The notes: generated by a model not told the origin, from the letters alone. Shown: positions 1-11,700, numbered from the stretch's first letter. The stretch: 64,000 bases of DNA from Glebionis coronaria (GCA_025667525.1 CM046882.1:530273473-530337472); one strand, 5' to 3'. Translations and numbers: made by a program.

Positions 1-1637
1 TATATGTTCATGTCATGTTTTACTGATTTTAGCTTAATACTGCGCTTATTCTGTATTCTTTCTATTCTGATTAAGTATTACTTGTATTTCTTGTATTATT
101 ATACTTGTTGTGTAATAATAAGTAACTTTCTAAAAATAGCAAGTTTCCTAAAATAGAAAGTTTCCAAAAATAGAAAGTTTCCAAAAATAGAAAGTTTCCA
201 AAAATAGAAAGTTTTCAAAAATAGAAAGTTTCCAAAAATAGATTGTTTCCCAAAATAGAAAGTTTCCAAAAAAAGAAAGTTTCCATAAATAGATTAGCTG
301 TCTTAATTAAATAAGTTTTTAAAAATAGAAAGTTTCCATAAATAGATTAGCTGCCTTAATTAAATAAGTTTCTAAAAATAGAAAGTTTCCATAATTATAA
401 ATAAGCTGGATTATTAAGCTAATAATATATAAGCTTAAGTTTTACTGATTAATATTCTAAGTCATGTGATATATAGTATAGTTTATTAATTATTACATGT
501 AATTTAAATAAACTATAGGTTATAAGATTTAATTAAATATAACATGATTTAATTAAATAAAAGGTAATAATACTTAGGTTAAAATATGTATTAATATTTA
601 TTATTAATATAACCTAAGTTATGAAAATTAAGTAATTATAAGTCATGTTTTAATAATTAATTAATTTCTTAGTCTAAATTAACTAATAAAATACTTAGGT
701 TAAAATCATGTATTATTATTAATAATTATATAACCTAAGTCATGTCCAAATTAAATTAATTACATAACATGTTAAATTAATTTAACTAATCTTGTAATTA
801 TTTAACTTGTAAAATAAATAATTAATCTTGCAAAATAAACCGTGAACCGAACCCGTGTTTTAAAACTAAACATGTCATGAACCAGACCGGTTTAACCCTT
901 AAATCATGTATTTTTAATACCCACTTGATTAGATCTACATGTTTATTAACTTGAATAACCCCATGTTTTCATGTTTTTAGATCTAATAAATAATTAAAAA
1001 GAAAAAGGTTTAAAAAGATTACCTATTCGTGGATCGAAAAGAAAACTAACACGAACGGTCTTGCAATAAAGTGGATTAACCAAGATCAACAAACACCTCT
1101 CTTGTGGTGGTTATGGGCGGCGGCTACAAGGAAGAAGGAGGAGGAGCAGGGTTTTGATTTTTTTATCTTTCTGTATTATAAAAATCCTTCCCTTCCTTTT
1201 TGTTAAATTTTATCTAAGGTGGGCTTGGCCCACCCTTGTCTATGTCGCGCCTATGTGGGACCCACATGGGGAAACCCGTTGATTTTCCCGTGTTCCATTA
1301 TTTACGTGTTAACGTGTCGTGTTTACCTGATTTAATTATTGTTCGTTCGTGTCGTAATTTATATTTATACGTACTCGTAATAAATATACGTAAATACATA
1401 ATATTAAGCTCGTGATTATTTACGTTCATGATTTCATGTTCGTATGTTCGTGATTATAATTATTGTTGAAATAATTATCGTGCATTAATACGTATTAAAT
1501 ACTTATCGTGCAATAACACGTACGTAATACTTGTAAATTCCTATCGTGAAACATAAACGTGTTAAATAAGGAAAGTTCTAATCATGTACGTACGATCATG
1601 AGGGTACTATTCATGGTAAAAGCATGCGGGTTTTACA
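1..1637. mobile_element. End of a large LTR (truncated by window edge)
   Basis: Runs to the terminal bases GGGTTTTACA at 1637 and matches, as reverse complement, the solo LTR at 49848-52788. Shared landmarks are the catgcgggttttaca end, the cgtgattatttacgttcatg block, and the array of short repeats near 121-400. The other end lies outside the window. No primer-binding site follows position 1637; MULE coding sequence begins within 50 bp instead. This is therefore a solo LTR or a 3' LTR inserted in the MULE. Compared with the other copy it lacks a GC-rich segment (about 50600-50760 there). No ORF is seen. LTR polarity is uncertain: the other terminus (TGTAACACCCC at 52788) looks like a typical plant LTR start, which would make this copy plus-oriented. 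Confidence 0.8.
121..400. repeat. Degenerate ~17 bp tandem repeat inside the LTR
   Basis: About a dozen imperfect copies of a unit like aaaatagaaagtttcca follow one another. From about 285 a longer unit joins in, containing agattagctgccttaattaaataagtt. The inverted LTR copy at 51220-51560 has the same array in reverse complement, so the repeat belongs to the element and not to this locus. Confidence 0.85.
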
Positions 1638-1682
1638 TATACTGTTAGTGCCACCTAACTGAAATATTTTTTCTTGATTTAG

Positions 1683-2938
1683 GGGATATTACCAGCCATT
1701 GCAGAACTGTTTGCCTAGATTTTTTGTTAGACACATTTATGAAAATATGAAAAAGAAACACAAAGAAAAAAAATTGAAGGAGCTTATTTGGAAGTGTGCA
1801 AGGGCATCAACAATAGCTCAGTTGAAGGCATCAATGGATCAAGTAAAAGCAATTGACCCTAAAGCTTGTGAGTGATTAAAAAAGATTCCTGCAACATCAT
1901 GATGCATGGCACATTTCTTAGGTATGTTTGTTTGGTTGGTTGCATATGCAATTTCTAGTTTTATTACTTGCCTGTTCATACTAGGTATATTTGTTTGGTC
2001 GGTTGCATATGCTATTTACAATGTTATTACTTGACTGCTTATAATATATGTGACATTTAGGGAAACCTAAGTGTGATATCCTGGTGAACAATATATGTGA
2101 AGCTTTTAACAATAAGTTTGTAGATGGCCGAGATATGCCAATCATTGGGTGTTTGGAATACATAAGGGAGTATCTTATGAAGAGAATTGTAAATGTGCAG
2201 CAAGTGATAGATAGAAGTATTGGTCTGCTAACCCCAACTGCAACGCGTATTTTTAACTACATTAAGGCCTATGCAGATGATTACAATGTTCTTTATAATA
2301 GGGGGAAATCATACCAGTGTAAGGGACCTAATGACCAGTATGTTGTGAAGCTCAACCTTAAGCAATGTGATTGTAAGATATGGGAGTTAACTGGCATACC
2401 ATGTAGGCATGTTATTGCAGCGCTGAACAACAGGGCAACTCATGGAGAATCTGTTGGGATACCAGAGGAATGGGTGGCACCTTTGGTTGAAGACATAGAA
2501 GGAGACGTATCAGTATAAGGTTGAACCTATTAGTGGTTGCAGTTTTCGGCCAAGATGCAGGATCTCGAGTCTGTTACTACCTCCGTACCACCATGTTCTT
2601 ATAGGTAGACCAAAGAAGAAGAGAAGAATTTCCAAGGATGAAGCTACTACTGAGGCTATAAAGAAAATGGATAAGACAAGAAAGATGACTAGTTAGGGCA
2701 TCCGGATGACTTGTAGCAAGTGTAAAGGACATGGTCATAATAAAAGAGGGTGTACCAGTGGAAGTTCAGGCCAAGGAGAAACAAACGGCCAAAGAGCAAG
2801 CCAAGGAGTCACAGATAGTCAGCCAATGACATCACAAACGACTCAAGCATCATCAAGAACAACTCCAGCTGGTAAGGGTCCAAGGAAGAAGAGACAAAAC
2901 AAGAAAGTGGATGGTGGTTCTGCAAAGCAGAAGAAATG
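1683..2938 (+). pseudogene. MULE (MURA-type) transposase, 3' half, broken
   Basis: Encodes the C-terminal half of a Mutator-like transposase, the enzyme that cuts and moves MULEs. Translating 1683-1920 gives family text such as RHIYENMKKK and IDPKACE. An intron-like gap follows to about 2060, then an open stretch (2084-2518) ends in a SWIM zinc-binding motif, CDCKIWELTGIPCRH. A basic segment follows (GRPKKKRR near 2609), then a zinc knuckle CSKCKGHGHNKRGC at 2710-2751 and a low-complexity Ser/Thr/Lys tail. Breaks: a frameshift near 1715, TGA codons at 1873-1875 and 1900-1902 where Trp is expected, a frame change at about 2516, and a TAG near 2694. The N-terminal half with the catalytic DDE core is absent; the big LTR ends just upstream. 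It cannot encode an active enzyme. Confidence 0.9.
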
Positions 2939-2940
2939 AG

Positions 2941-3637
2941 GTTGGAGCTGTGAGTTTCTATAAGTGAAATTACACTAGTGAGAATTGATGGTGTAAAGTG
3001 TTCCCAGTTATTTCTTTTCAATTGTATGTGTGTTTAAGGACAAAAATGTATTTCTTATACTTTTAAACAGTGTATGTTGTAGACGGTAGAGATAATGGCT
3101 GTTTAGGGCGTGATTTGGAATGGTTGTTGTTTAATTCAGAGGTTCTATTGTACTTGTTTAATTCACTATATCAATCAAAAGTTGGCCATTTTTTGTAGTA
3201 GGCTAGAGATACTGCCAACCAACCTTCCCTTATCAGATAGGATTTAGACTAACATATAGCGCCAAACAAGCAAAAAAAAAAAACCCGTCTGTTGACTAAT
3301 TAAAGTCAAACCTGAAGACCTATTCCAAACACCCCATATTTGACTAATTAAAGTCAAGATTGAATAGCTGTACCAAAACACCAACAAAAAATGGTTTCTC
3401 GACTGACTAAAGACAAAGTTGAAGAGGACCATATATCCAAACATCCAACATAAATCACAATAATCAGCAATCCCTAAAAAAACATTTTAATGATTCATAA
3501 ATCACTATTCCGACATAACACATATTTTATTTAACATGAAAAAGGTCAATACAACTAGGGTTGACCTTATTCCCTGAAACATGAAATTAAGCACACAAAA
3601 AAAACTAGAAAAACTTGTATGCAAGGAACATAAAGAT
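2941..3637. other. No gene seen
   Basis: AT-rich DNA between the two convergent MULE-associated relics. Short ORFs here have no recognisable domains. A short phrase close to gactaattaaagtcaa recurs at about 3294 and 3343, a minor local duplication. Confidence 0.5.
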
Positions 3638-3897
3638 CTAGGAAAAAAGAAGCATCTTCTTCAGTTTTTTTACAAGAGCTTCCTTCTCAGTCAACAACAT
3701 CAGTTGTTCATTCAGATCTTCTTCGAGCTCATTTCGGGCCCTAAAAAGCCCAGGAATCACATCAAATGCTCGGTAACACATTGGGGGGTCACTCCAACCA
3801 ATAAAACTACAACCAGGACAACAGTCGAACCATCGCCTTGGGCTCTTGTCAGTCTATAATGTTTTGATTGTTGCAGCTTTGCCACATTCACATATGA
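3638..3897 (-). pseudogene. GRF-type zinc-finger protein relic
   Basis: The minus strand reads ICECGKAATIKTL, an in-frame stop, then TDKSPRRWFDCCPGCSFIGW, SDPPMC and a Leu/Glu/Lys-rich helix that ends at a stop (3638-3640). The order CxCG...RRW..C..C.F..W is the GRF zinc finger, a small DNA/RNA-binding fold named after its Gly-Arg-Phe. Plant proteins of this kind are typically a short finger followed by a coiled coil, as here. The stop at 3854-3856 (TAG) replaces an expected Trp. No start codon or upstream exon was identified. It converges on the MULE transposase and may have been carried by that element. Confidence 0.75.
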
Positions 3898-4305
3898 TCA
3901 CTATGACTACTACACTGATGTGTTAAAGAAGATATAAAAGGTTATGACTAAAGATGAATGCGTCGACGTACCTATATATGCAAGCTTCCAACCACCCGTG
4001 TTAGTAATGGCGGGAAATGGTTTCGGGGACGGAAGTTGCGAAAAGGAAAGGTGGGGATGTGGTAACGAGATGGCCGCGTACGGGAGATGACGAATATACC
4101 CTCACGTGCCAGGCACGTGTGTGAGTTAACAAAGGAAAACAATGAAAAGTAAAAAAAAACGTTAACTCGGTGACAAAATTACACGAGATTTTGAAGTATA
4201 GTGGCAAAATTTCTTGTAGTTTGCTCTCGGTGACAAATTTACCAAATTCGTAAAGTAAAGTGACGAAATTTACGGTTTACCCTTTATTTTTATACTAGGA
4301 TTTGT

Positions 4306-4335
4306 GCCCGCGCTCCGTTGCGGGGAAGCGCGGGC
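4306..4335 (-). other. Helitron 3'-terminal hairpin
   Basis: Nine-base arms GCCCGCGCT / AGCGCGGGC flank a 12-base loop. It lies 7 bases inside the terminal CTAG on the minus strand. Such hairpins mark the end of rolling-circle transposition. Confidence 0.75.
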
Positions 4336-5879
4336 ATTTTTTGGAACATTTTGTGTGTTCGCTTTTAGCGACGTATACACGTCGTCTGGTGTTTTGAGTT
4401 CAATCTTAGGTCCTAGGCCTTTGACAAATGCATAAGGCTCTAGGCCTTCGACAAAATATAAAGTATTTTAGAGCATATTAGGCTGTATTCCTTCCACAAA
4501 TTGTAGTAGATGACATTGTGAATGCTTAGTAGGCCTATATGAAAACTTCCTTATCTTTACCCAAAAACAAAACTTCCTTGTAAAAAAGTATTCTTAACAT
4601 TGAGGCAGAGACATGTAGCCGAGCATGTATGTTTTCCTATCATAAAATATTAACCCATTTGCCAATGTGACTTAATGATAAAACAAAAGAGATGGGCATA
4701 AGATGCCAATAAGGTAGTAAGATGCCAAAGTGACTTATCTTGTACCCACAATCAAAACTATTATTGAATTTACAAACTACTGTTATACTAAAGCTCTAAT
4801 TATATTTCAAGTTCATGTACCAGGAGAATAGTGTCTATTGCAAAGGTGGTAAGAACATCAACGCATCGATTCTTTACCATCTATGATCAAGCACTCATTT
4901 AGATCTTCAGGGGGTAGGGAGTTCTAGGTTTTCATCGAGTACTAAAAAAACATAAAGCTCGTATATCCAACGCAGACTCATCAATTTACCCGGGTTCTGA
5001 CTTCCACAAAATTTCAGAATCATGCAGTACCATCACCTTCGATTGAGTCATCGTTTGTGGTATTGCCTTCTGCATTTTCCACCTACAAATATATTAATGA
5101 CCAAAATGTCCATCAAAAGCAATAAGGTATTAACATAAAAGAAAGACATGGCAAGCTGCACATTTACAATTCAGTCAAACGCCAAAACCTAATTCAATTA
5201 TATCAGGTATTTAACATTGAGTTAAGTTGCATTACCTCTATACTAACGTGACACCTAAACGGCTAGGTTGTCCTATTCCACCTTTCGTGTTTGTTTTTCA
5301 GTAACAATCTATGCAATACCGCAACTTTACGCTAATGTAACTACTTACAGTCAAATTTATTTCTTATCATCAGTAATGTACACCCTCGCAAAACATAAGA
5401 CTTTTACATCACATGAAGATCACCAAACAAACATAAACAAATAAGTTGAATTCGAAACAATCAAGGTGTCAAACGAATCAAGCGATCTTGTTTAATACGT
5501 GCTGTTCTTGCTTTAGTAGATAGAGTATCAGGTGTTCATACGCACTATTTAGTATAAATAAATATATGGAAAGACTGACAACCTTCAAGTGGAGATGGTC
5601 GGCTTTTGTTAAAGCCACAAAAAGGGGTTTTGGCTTTTACATTGTTTTCAACATCCGGAGATGGAACACTTGCAGTAAAGCCACAAAAAGGGGAGTTGTT
5701 AGTTTCTACAAGAAGATGGCATATCGATAAAATGTGTAAAGAAAATCAAATTGATGGATTTATCTATCGCTACTTCACATAACATGAGTGGATAACACAC
5801 CTCTGATTGGCATTCGAATTGGAGAACCTTTCAACGTCGCGTCACCTTCCAGCTAAATGAATATATGCCATCTTCGTGC

Positions 5880-7160
5880 AGAAACTTTGCAAGACTTATT
5901 CACTTGAAGGCCTGCCTTTGGGGCGTTTTTCAAGACATCTTAATGCAAGGGCAGCCCATTTAAAAGCATCTTCTAGGGGGTAATTTTTTTCTAGGCGTGG
6001 GTCATTTATTTTCTTTAGCTCGCTTCTCTTTCCTAGAACTAGACGAGCCCATTCGACTTCTGCCTTTCTGGGGGCCGAGTTGTATCCATCACTCGTAGGC
6101 CTGTTAGTGTTTCCAACAACACCACTCCGAAACTGTAGACATCACTTTTCACATACAAATGACCTGTTGCATTGAAGTATGTTGTTAACATTAAAAACAT
6201 GGATTTATCATTATAAATGAAATAATCATTGTCGTGTGCCCAATAATCAGGTTCTCAAGTAGGGGCCTTAACTTTTGTATCTCAACACTTGATTATTCTA
6301 TTGCAAAAACAGTAATCTTGTAAAAATATACATTTTGAAGCAACAAATAGTCATCTGTATGATGATTTTTGTAAATCTATTAGCTGAAATATTTGCGATT
6401 ATATATTTTGCAAGAACGATGCTCTGTTTCACAATTTAAAAAAATTTATAACAACAATCGTAAAGTTACTCTCGCACATAGGACAAATGCAGAGTTTCTT
6501 AATGTCACTTCATTTATTTTTGGAGACATACCTGTTGCAATATACGCCGGGTCTGCATAACCGTAGGTTCCCATAACCTGCGTGCTAACATATGAGTCCC
6601 CTATTTTAGGGTTAGATTTCGCGAACCCAAAGTCTGCAAGTTTTGCGGTAAAGTCCTGGAATAAGATAGTAAAAATATATTGTTACTTGATGCACAAAAC
6701 CAGAATTAGCAAAGTGGTTTGATCACCAACATCAGGTCATAGGCATTAAGAGTAAGTACGTTATCCAATAATATATCACCAGCTTTTACGCCACGAAGCA
6801 TGACTTGATTTTGTGGAGAATGCAAATAAACCAGTCCACGTGCTACTCCCATCATTATGATAAGTCTCGTTCCTCATGAAAGTGGTTCAGCAGTAGCTGG
6901 CGCATTAGGTCCATCTACAAAATAATTCATATCACATATATAATGGTTGCAATAACGCTGATTTCAAGAAGAAAAATGATTGATAGTTGTAAAGAGATCC
7001 TGACATGGTTTACTTGTGAATAAGAAGCTATCAAAACTTTTGTTCGCCATGTACTCATAAACAACCAAGCGTTCGTGTTCATCGCTGCAGTATCCCAAGA
7101 GGCGAATAATATTTGGATGAGCAAAGCGTCCCAAGAAGCTCACCTCTGCCTGAAAATTAA
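5880..7160 (-). pseudogene. Receptor-like cytoplasmic kinase (RLCK VII-like) fragment, introns retained
   Basis: Five exon-like blocks on the minus strand match a Ser/Thr kinase of the PBL/RLCK-VII type. About 7010-7150: AEVSFLGRFAHPNIIRLLGY and LVVYEYMANKSFDSFLF (end of the N-lobe). About 6775-6912: a degraded catalytic loop, where HRDLKxxN has become LRGVKAGD. About 6535-6660: ADFGFAK and [14 protein letters not shown] (DFG motif, activation loop). About 6065-6170: [18 protein letters not shown]. About 5885-6060: a C-lobe ending in DAFKWAALALRCLE and KGRPSSE. The ATP-binding Gly loop and catalytic Lys are missing. Stops at 6874-6876 (Trp codon) and after KGRPSSE confirm decay. Keeping introns means genomic DNA was captured, typical of Helitrons. 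It is not a working kinase. Confidence 0.85.
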
Positions 7161-7529
7161 ATTCAGCAAAACAATTCATCGCGCTAAATTATAAAAAAGA
7201 AGACTCCATTGTATTTATAGACTAACTTATAAATAAAGTAAACATATGTTTAAGTACACTTCCAGCTTTAGAAATTCTGACAGCTACCTTTGTCTTTTTT
7301 CGCACAATTTAAATACAGTATATGATATGTTCTGTTTACAAAAGCAATACGAAACCTGATGAGGTAAACGATACCATTAGAGGCTCAGATATAGCCTACA
7401 GGTTTGTGCTTGTACGACACATGCAAGCGAAGGAAGTTGTTTCTTGCTTTGGTCCAATGAGGCTCAGATTTGCGAGGGTCACGGATACAAGAGGAGCCGA
7501 CCCGCATGGCTGCAAACACCACACTCGTG

Positions 7530-8420
7530 GTGCTGCCCCGCCAAAGTACGGGTCGGTACCACTCACCATGGTCAATAGTAATGCACAAATGCAATATCAT
7601 CATCGCCTGTAATCCAAGATACATTTTAAATAAGCATCTCAAATTTCCGTAAGCTAACCGTTCCCAAACAGTCACCCGCACAAACACATGCCAATACATT
7701 TTAAAGTGAGCATCTAAACTTTCCGTAAGTGAATGTAGGCCAACATCAGCAAAGAGGGATGACCAACGGCACACGACAGTCAGTCATCGCAAATCGCTGG
7801 TGTCGGCCACAAACAGTGCCGGTAAAACTCTTGAAGTTGCTAGTTTTCCAAACATAAGGTAACCATAGGGACCCGCCACCCCCGCCAAGATACGGGTCGT
7901 TTTCACTTACCATGAGCAATAGTAGTGCAAAAAATCCAATACCATCATCGCTTGTAATTCACAGCCATCATGAGGTCAGAAAAGCGAGCGTAAGCCAACA
8001 TCAACAAAGAATCATGACCAATGGCACACGGCCGTCACAATCATCGCAAACTGCATGGATCGGCAAGAAACACTGCCGACCAAAAACTGCTTCAGACATG
8101 CAGTCCTTATCGACCAGAACTTAATTACCCAAGAATAGGTAAGACCATTGTATATAAAACCTACATTAGTGAAGGAAAAGAAAAAAGAATCAGCAATCAA
8201 GAAACTTCACCATTGGCCATTATATAACCCTCAACATCTAGGTTTATGCATTTAATTTTATATGGGTTAAATATATGCATAATAACTAAGTAATCAAATT
8301 TGTAGATGAAGATAAAGAAGCACAATATAAGCATTAACAATGTGATCATCTAAATTTTTTAGCAAACTAATCATTCCCAAATAGTGAATCACACAAACAC
8401 AGGCAAAACATTTGTGAGAC
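7530..8420. repeat. Degenerate internal duplications in the Helitron
   Basis: A block at about 7540-7615 (containing tacgggtcggtacc and atcatcatcgcctgtaat) recurs at 7885-7960. A block at about 7740-7825 (ccaacatcagcaaag, then a cggcacac phrase) recurs at 7995-8080. A third phrase (near 7640-7700: cattcccaaa-type, cacacaaacaca) recurs at about 8350-8420. Copies differ by many substitutions, so the duplication is old. None of the ORFs across it resembles a known protein. Confidence 0.6.
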
Positions 8421-9006
8421 AAACCATAGGAAAAAACCTGTTAACAATCTCAAATAGTAAAACAATTATAACATTTCAAGATGTGGAGAGGAACAAAAGA
8501 AGCAAGATTAAGCAATCATTTTTTTATCATTAGGCCAATAAGCTAATTCCCAGGCGCAAACGCAAACTTCATTCAGGAACCATTTTTCTATTGTATACCC
8601 CCAAAAGCCCTAATTAGAAAACCCCAAAAGTGAAAGCAAAACCTAATCTAATCTTAATACATGGCATAAAAATGTAATAAAAAGCACAATTTAAGTAACT
8701 TTTTTTTAGCTTATTTTGTAACTTTTAAGCCGAAACAACAACAATCTTAACACCAATAAGTAACAAAGTAAGACACCAATAAATGACAATAAAATATACC
8801 TGTAAAATTGAGCTGACCCGTAAAAGGAAACACCCACCTAAACCCACCGACGCCACCTACCGACCATCGCCGCACACCATGAACGGCGGCAGCGAAGAAG
8901 CCAGTGGCAGCGAAGAGAGTCGTGGTGCGCTTCAAAGATCCACATATCATATAAAAAAAAGCTTCAAAGATCCACATATCTAACTCCTTTATAAAAGAGA
9001 TTAGTA

Positions 9007-9527
9007 TCTCTCTCCAATTAATGCAAAAAAATTAAGTAGTACCACTAAATTAACATGATGTGCCTCATTTTAAAGCACAAATTAAAATATTGTTTAAAGA
9101 ATACAATTTAATAAGCCAAGTGTACAAGTGTTTTACCATACAATAATTACAAACTTTTAATGAGTAATTATTACTCTTAATAAAACACCCCATTATAAAA
9201 ATATACAATATTATATGCACATTGTATAAACATTAAAGAGCATCTATAGTATACTAATGCATCAAATGAAAAGTCTAATTGAAAATTAGTTTATTGTATT
9301 TAGTTTTTTTTCCTTTAATCATTTACTTAACTTTACTTGAATTTTCATCAATATATTACATATAATGCTAAAAGTAATAATATCCCTCGATTGAAATCAC
9401 GTTTTTAAGACACGTTTTTAGATGAAAACTATTGATTCAAAACTTAAAATTAAAAAAATACGAATTATAACACCGAAGAATTTAGTCACATGGTACCGGC
9501 CGCCGCATCGCGCGGGTACCCTGCTAG
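9007..9527 (+). mobile_element. Short non-autonomous Helitron
   Basis: The 3' end has the GC-rich palindromic segment (about 9499-9520, ggccgccgcatcgcgcgggt) and terminates in CTAG at 9524-9527 before a host T. The proposed 5' end is TCTCTCTCC at 9007, preceded by A. The 521 bp interior is AT-rich with no ORF. The 5' ends of this element and the minus-strand Helitron are only 6 bp apart (ttagta). Confidence 0.6.
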
Positions 9528-10400
9528 TCATATCAAAAAAAGTGATCAAATCTGATCAAGAGTGACCAATAATTTTTTGATCAAAAAGGAGTTCAGATCC
9601 ACCATTTTTTAGGTGAGAGAGTAGGTGGACAAATGAAGGAAATGAAGCAACAAAAGGTCAATTAAAAGGGCAGATTAAGCACCAAACGGGGATCAATCAA
9701 TGCATAACGGGGTTGTAAAATTAAATAACGGAATGGTGTAGGTGTTAGTGTGTGTTATGGTTGTGAGATGAATTTTTGGTTGTGAGAGAGGAAGATAGTA
9801 TTATAAAAATGGGTTTGTGAGGAGAATCAGTGCTCATATCGATGCGTGATTCTCCTCCTTTATATAAAAAAAGGTTAATTTGTTAAGCACACATTTGAAT
9901 CATTCTCATACACAATTACACTTCTCCGATGAGACCATCAACATCACTTTGAAGATCATATGTTATCTTCTATGTGATTGCATTTTTTTGTTATTTCCTT
10001 GAAGTAACAATTTATCTCCTCCCTCGAAGTAAAATCCTCCTTAAAAATAGAGCAGGTTACCAGGAAGATCCTCTTTGCATGCCATCTGATAAGTATATAC
10101 TACGGAGTAGTATTTTTACCGGGTTAGTTCCTCGAAGTAGAATCCTGTTTACCAAGTTCTTGTCAAGTATTTTTTTTAATAGTAACTCTTTTGAGTGCAA
10201 TGATCGACTACAAAATGTACTAATGACATTAGCTTCGTTATATATGAATGAAACTGAAGCAGTAGTTGACTAAACTATTTTGGAAATCATAACTGGGAAA
10301 CGTACGTTTAGAACACCAAGTGGCATTTAGTTCAATGGTATGTTTAGATCACTCTTTCATTTCTGGGAGTCGGAAACAGTGTATAGTATGTACTAGGTAA
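9528..10400. other. No gene seen; one perfect inverted repeat
   Basis: AT-rich DNA. A perfect 11 bp inverted repeat, gaggagaatca (9819-9829) and tgattctcctc (9847-9857), could fold as a hairpin with a 17 nt loop. A 99-codon ORF (9974-10273) has no recognisable domain and is probably chance. Confidence 0.5.
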
Positions 10401-10401
10401 G

Positions 10402-10480
10402 TCCCAAAATTATTGTCCACTATTTCATTTTGGGTGTCCCAAGATAATTGTTCATTTTCTTACAGAATTTAGTTTGACTT
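10402..10480. mobile_element. Stowaway/Mariner-like MITE fragment
   Basis: Contains the widespread plant MITE phrase gtcccaaaattattgtccac, followed by an inverted-sense gggtgtcccaagataattg. The pattern is familiar from Tc1/Mariner-derived MITEs. No clean TA duplication was identified. Confidence 0.45.
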
Positions 10481-10494
10481 TAGCATATTGCCGT

Positions 10495-10707
10495 CACTTG
10501 AGTTTATAGCTCAGTTGGCCACCAAGGTTACACAAAATGGTTTCCTTGATGTCTTTTGCTCAAAACTTGCCAACGGCTTTTCCTCTCAAGCGAAGCGGAT
10601 AAGAGTTTAACCATAACTAGGTGACGGTTTGAGGAAGGCATACTGCCCGCTTGGATGTCACTGCTCGACTCGACCCACTAACCACTAACATGCCGTTCTA
10701 AAAAAAG
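10495..10707 (+). mobile_element. tRNA-derived SINE, copy 1
   Basis: The head has an A-box-like TAGCTCAGTTGG (from about 10507) and a decayed B box (ctcaaaacttgcc). The body matches the SINE at 60291-60517: gagtttaacc-ataactagg, cttggatgtcac, cgacccactaacca, and the end ccgttctaaaa. More diverged than copy 2 and without a clear target-site duplication. Confidence 0.75.
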
Positions 10708-11700
10708 ATTTAGTTGAGAGTAAAATTGTTATTCTACAAAAAGAGAAAAAACTGTAATAAGGATGTTTTTTTTAAAAACTGTGTTTTTTGTTGTCTGTAG
10801 ACAATAACTGACTATAATTCTGGGACATGAGTACGAAGGAATCAAAGTTTCCTGGAATCAGGTCAAGCTTTATTATTTCCATCTGATGATGTTGTTTGGT
10901 ACTTTGAACGTTGGAGAAGAAAGTGGATGTTTGGATAGATTGAGATGGCAAGTGACATGACGGGTGACATATGATGGACAAGTATATACAGGTAAAATGT
11001 TACTCGAAATAGTTGACATTACTTTAAATGATCCAATCTTAACAATGTTAAACATTTAGCCTTATATATTTTTCCAACAAAGTTTGAGCCTTTAGAGTAT
11101 TTTTGTGGTTGATTTGGTGCTGGAAGTTTAAAAATGTGCTATAGTTCTCAAATTCAGATAAAAGCTTCCCCGTAGTTAACTATACTGACAATGAAATTTC
11201 AATAACGAAGTTTAAGGATTTTAGAACGTAAAATAACATGGCTCAAAACCAAATATTTCTAATGTACGTTTTTGATAGATTACCATTGGTATCTATAGGC
11301 ATCTGACCCTTATTCATGTATCTCTCGGTTAAAGAGAAAAATACTGAAAAAAATTAACTATTGTGTACTTGACAGGGCCATCTCTAGCCCAAGCAGACTA
11401 AGTAAATAGATAAATATTGCCTGTTATTCTCCGGACACCCATCTGCATCACATGTTTATGTCCCAAACTAGTATTGAGTATTAGCAATCAATCGATTCCC
11501 AGCTAAAAAACAGGTAGATAAACACATGTTTAAGCATTATTTAATACCCTATATGTGAATAGAGATAGTCAAACAGTCAAATTAAGAGACAATGGTAGCA
11601 CAAGTTGTATTATTTAACATCCACCAAAATCTTCATTAACACAATATTATAGTAAGCAGGTAGGAGTATTAGTTATAACATCCCCATCAAATTTGACTTC
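10708..11700. other. No gene seen (upstream region of the ankyrin/PGG gene)
   Basis: AT-rich sequence with short ORFs lacking recognisable domains. Presumably includes the 5' flank of the gene at 11792; no specific regulatory motif beyond the TATA box was identified. Confidence 0.5.

Larger units (their letters stand above)
1638..4282 (+). mobile_element. Mutator-like element (MULE) remnant
   Basis: Bounds a decayed MURA-type transposase on + (1683-2938) and a GRF zinc-finger relic on - (3638-3897). The right limit is inferred from a segment ending at gtttaccc (about 4282), whose reverse complement (gggtaaaccgtaaatttcg...) looks like a MULE terminal inverted repeat. The left terminus is not in the window: the large LTR at 1-1637 was inserted here and separates it. 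The transposase region is seen directly; the outer limits are inference. Whether the GRF gene is cargo or an older neighbour is unresolved. Confidence 0.45.
4295..9000 (-). mobile_element. Helitron carrying a captured kinase gene fragment
   Basis: The minus-strand 3' end is well supported. A GC-rich hairpin (4306-4335) is followed by a short spacer and CTAG (complement at 4295-4298), next to a host T, the rule for Helitron 3' ends. The proposed 5' end is TC on the minus strand at 8999-9000, preceded by A (complement of T at 9001), which fits insertion between A and T. The interior has no Rep/helicase ORF, so the element would be non-autonomous. It contains a multi-exon receptor-like cytoplasmic kinase relic and a set of degenerate duplications. 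The 3' end is observed; the exact 5' end is inference. Confidence 0.55.

Noticed and set aside
121..400. CRISPR-like array of short repeats
   Set aside because: The units are contiguous and imperfect, with no unique spacers. The same array is in the other LTR copy, and the genome is a plant's.
3581..3859. 92-codon plus-strand ORF
   Set aside because: It is the antisense shadow of the GRF zinc-finger relic, whose conserved residues read on the minus strand.
7322..7774. Overlapping 96- and 129-codon ORFs on both strands
   Set aside because: They cross the degenerate duplications in the Helitron, have no recognisable domain and are on opposite strands over the same DNA.
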